The notes below the pieces were generated by a model that was given only the letters and a program-made list of their open reading frames with translations, did no database searches and was not told where the DNA came from. The translations under genes and the position numbers were made by a program. From Sorangium aterium (GTDB lineage Bacteria > Myxococcota_A > Polyangia > Polyangiales > Polyangiaceae), in NCBI RefSeq assembly GCF_028368935.1, contig NZ_JAQNDK010000001.1, positions 3,534,001-3,598,000 of the forward strand: a stretch of DNA of 64,000 bases, written 5' to 3'. How positions within the stretch are numbered: position 1 is the first letter of the stretch; the number at the start of each line of letters is the position of its first letter. Shown here one piece after another: positions 63,269 through 64,000 of the stretch.

Positions 63269-64000
63269 ATGCATTCAAACCACGATCGCCAGCGGCCAGC
63301 GCACCGCCAGGTCAGCGGTTTCCTCATCAGCGGAATCGTCCTTCTCGGCTGCGAAAGCACGGTCCACTACGAGGATACCCGGCCTTCTTCCGGAGGCACG
63401 GGTCACGCGGAAGGCACCGGAGCGACAGGCGGCGGAACATCGAGCGGAGGAACGGGCGCGAGCGGCGGCCTTGGGAGCGACGCTGGGAACACGACCGCCG
63501 CCGCGGGCAACTCGGGCGGCAGCGGAGGGGCGTCGGGCGGAGCAACCGGCGAAGGCGGAGGGACCTCAGGCGGAGCAACGGGCGAAGGAACCACACCGGC
63601 GGAATGTGACGCCTGCAACGCCGGCGATTCCTGCGCCGGCGGGCTCACCCCCCAGGTGCGTTGCGACAACGGCACCTGGGATCACGACGGTGATCCTGCC
63701 ACGTGCTGCTCCCCGTGGGCCACGTGTGCTGCCGGCACGTACGTCTCGCGCGCAGGCAGCGCGGCCACGGATCGAGAGTGCACGAGCTGCCCGTCTGGCA
63801 GCTTCAGCCAGTCCTCCAACATGGACGAGTGTTCGCCGTGGACGGGTTGCGCGCCGGCTTCGAGGTCATGGCCACAGGGCGGAGTGGCGACCCCCGGAAC
63901 AGCAACCGCCGATGCCGTATGCGCCGACCCTTATTATAAATTCGGTTCGGAGGGCTTGTACGTGGCCTTTGCCGTGGCGGTCGACGGCGGCGGCAATGTT
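63269..64000 (+). CDS. lipoprotein with Gly-rich spacer and Cys-rich module (cut by window edge)
   Basis: An open frame runs from ATG 63269 to the end of the window (244 codons, no stop). It encodes a signal peptide with lipobox L-L-G-C (C28), a Gly/Ser/Thr-rich spacer (about 40-108), Cys-rich modules (C-D-A-C-N-A-G-D-S-C, T-C-C-S-P-W-A-T-C-A-A-G-T-Y-V and R-E-C-T-S-C-P-S-G-S-F) and, at the edge, Y-V-A-F-A-V-A-V-D-G-G-G-N-V. The last phrase resembles the start of a beta-propeller or SBBP-type repeat, so a propeller domain probably follows outside. It is the same design as the lipoproteins at 29934, 32391 and 56324. Confidence 0.7.
   Translation, partial: MHSNHDRQRPAHRQVSGFLISGIVLLGCESTVHYEDTRPSSGGTGHAEGTGATGGGTSSGGTGASGGLGSDAGNTTAAAGNSGGSGGASGGATGEGGGTSGGATGEGTTPAECDACNAGDSCAGGLTPQVRCDNGTWDHDGDPATCCSPWATCAAGTYVSRAGSAATDRECTSCPSGSFSQSSNMDECSPWTGCAPASRSWPQGGVATPGTATADAVCADPYYKFGSEGLYVAFAVAVDGGGNV

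Overview
The window is a very GC-rich bacterial chromosome segment, most likely from a myxobacterium of the Sorangium/Polyangium group. The grounds are two proteins with MYXO-CTERM-like tails, about ten predicted lipoproteins with Gly/Ser- or Pro/Ala-rich spacers and Cys-rich modules, a membrane-anchored Ser/Thr kinase, a giant TPR protein, an AgmX/PglI-type domain, and microsatellite-like repeats. Attribution rests on sequence character only. No rRNA, tRNA, CRISPR array, transposase or phage gene was seen.

Layout. 1-1071: AT-richer leader with a possible gene remnant. 1072-8785: DUF5995 protein, MsrP-MsrQ, an SGNH hydrolase, a DUF420 membrane protein, glutathione reductase and a flippase-like membrane protein. 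9073-12253: a compact operon of hexapeptide acyltransferase, carrier protein, class II aaRS-like amino acid:carrier-protein ligase and GNAT acyltransferase. 12351-14973: pirin, hemerythrin and a small caspase/CHAT-like protein. 15081-15760: a palindromic hexanucleotide microsatellite, a truncated Cys-rich gene and hairpin repeats. 15802-22071: a subtilisin-like protease, four tandem STAS-like paralogues arranged as two B-A pairs, and an HmuY-like lipoprotein coupled to a double-signal metalloprotease.

22102-35948: membrane proteins resembling polyprenyl-dependent glycosyltransferases, a Ser/Thr kinase with an N-terminal multi-helix membrane domain, a Uma2-family protein, lipoproteins and a GT4 glycosyltransferase. 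36271-38870: 2-oxoacid dehydrogenase E2 coupled to glyA, followed by a duplicated terminator-like hairpin. 39013-41773: two paralogous lipoproteins (one frameshifted), a small helical protein and an HU-family protein. 42124-54270: a 4048-residue TPR protein whose antisense strand is also open. 54860-64000: Sel1-like and LRR-like lipoproteins, an enoyl-CoA hydratase-like protein, a divergent LysR/FAD-monooxygenase pair, AlkD-like protein, gene remnants, and a lipoprotein gene cut by the right edge.

The most coherent system is the 9073-12253 operon: the aaRS-like enzyme should charge the adjacent 75-residue carrier protein with an amino acid, and the flanking acyltransferases are candidates for using it. 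Other themes are thiol and methionine redox repair (MsrPQ, glutathione reductase) and a dense set of surface lipoproteins and secreted proteases.
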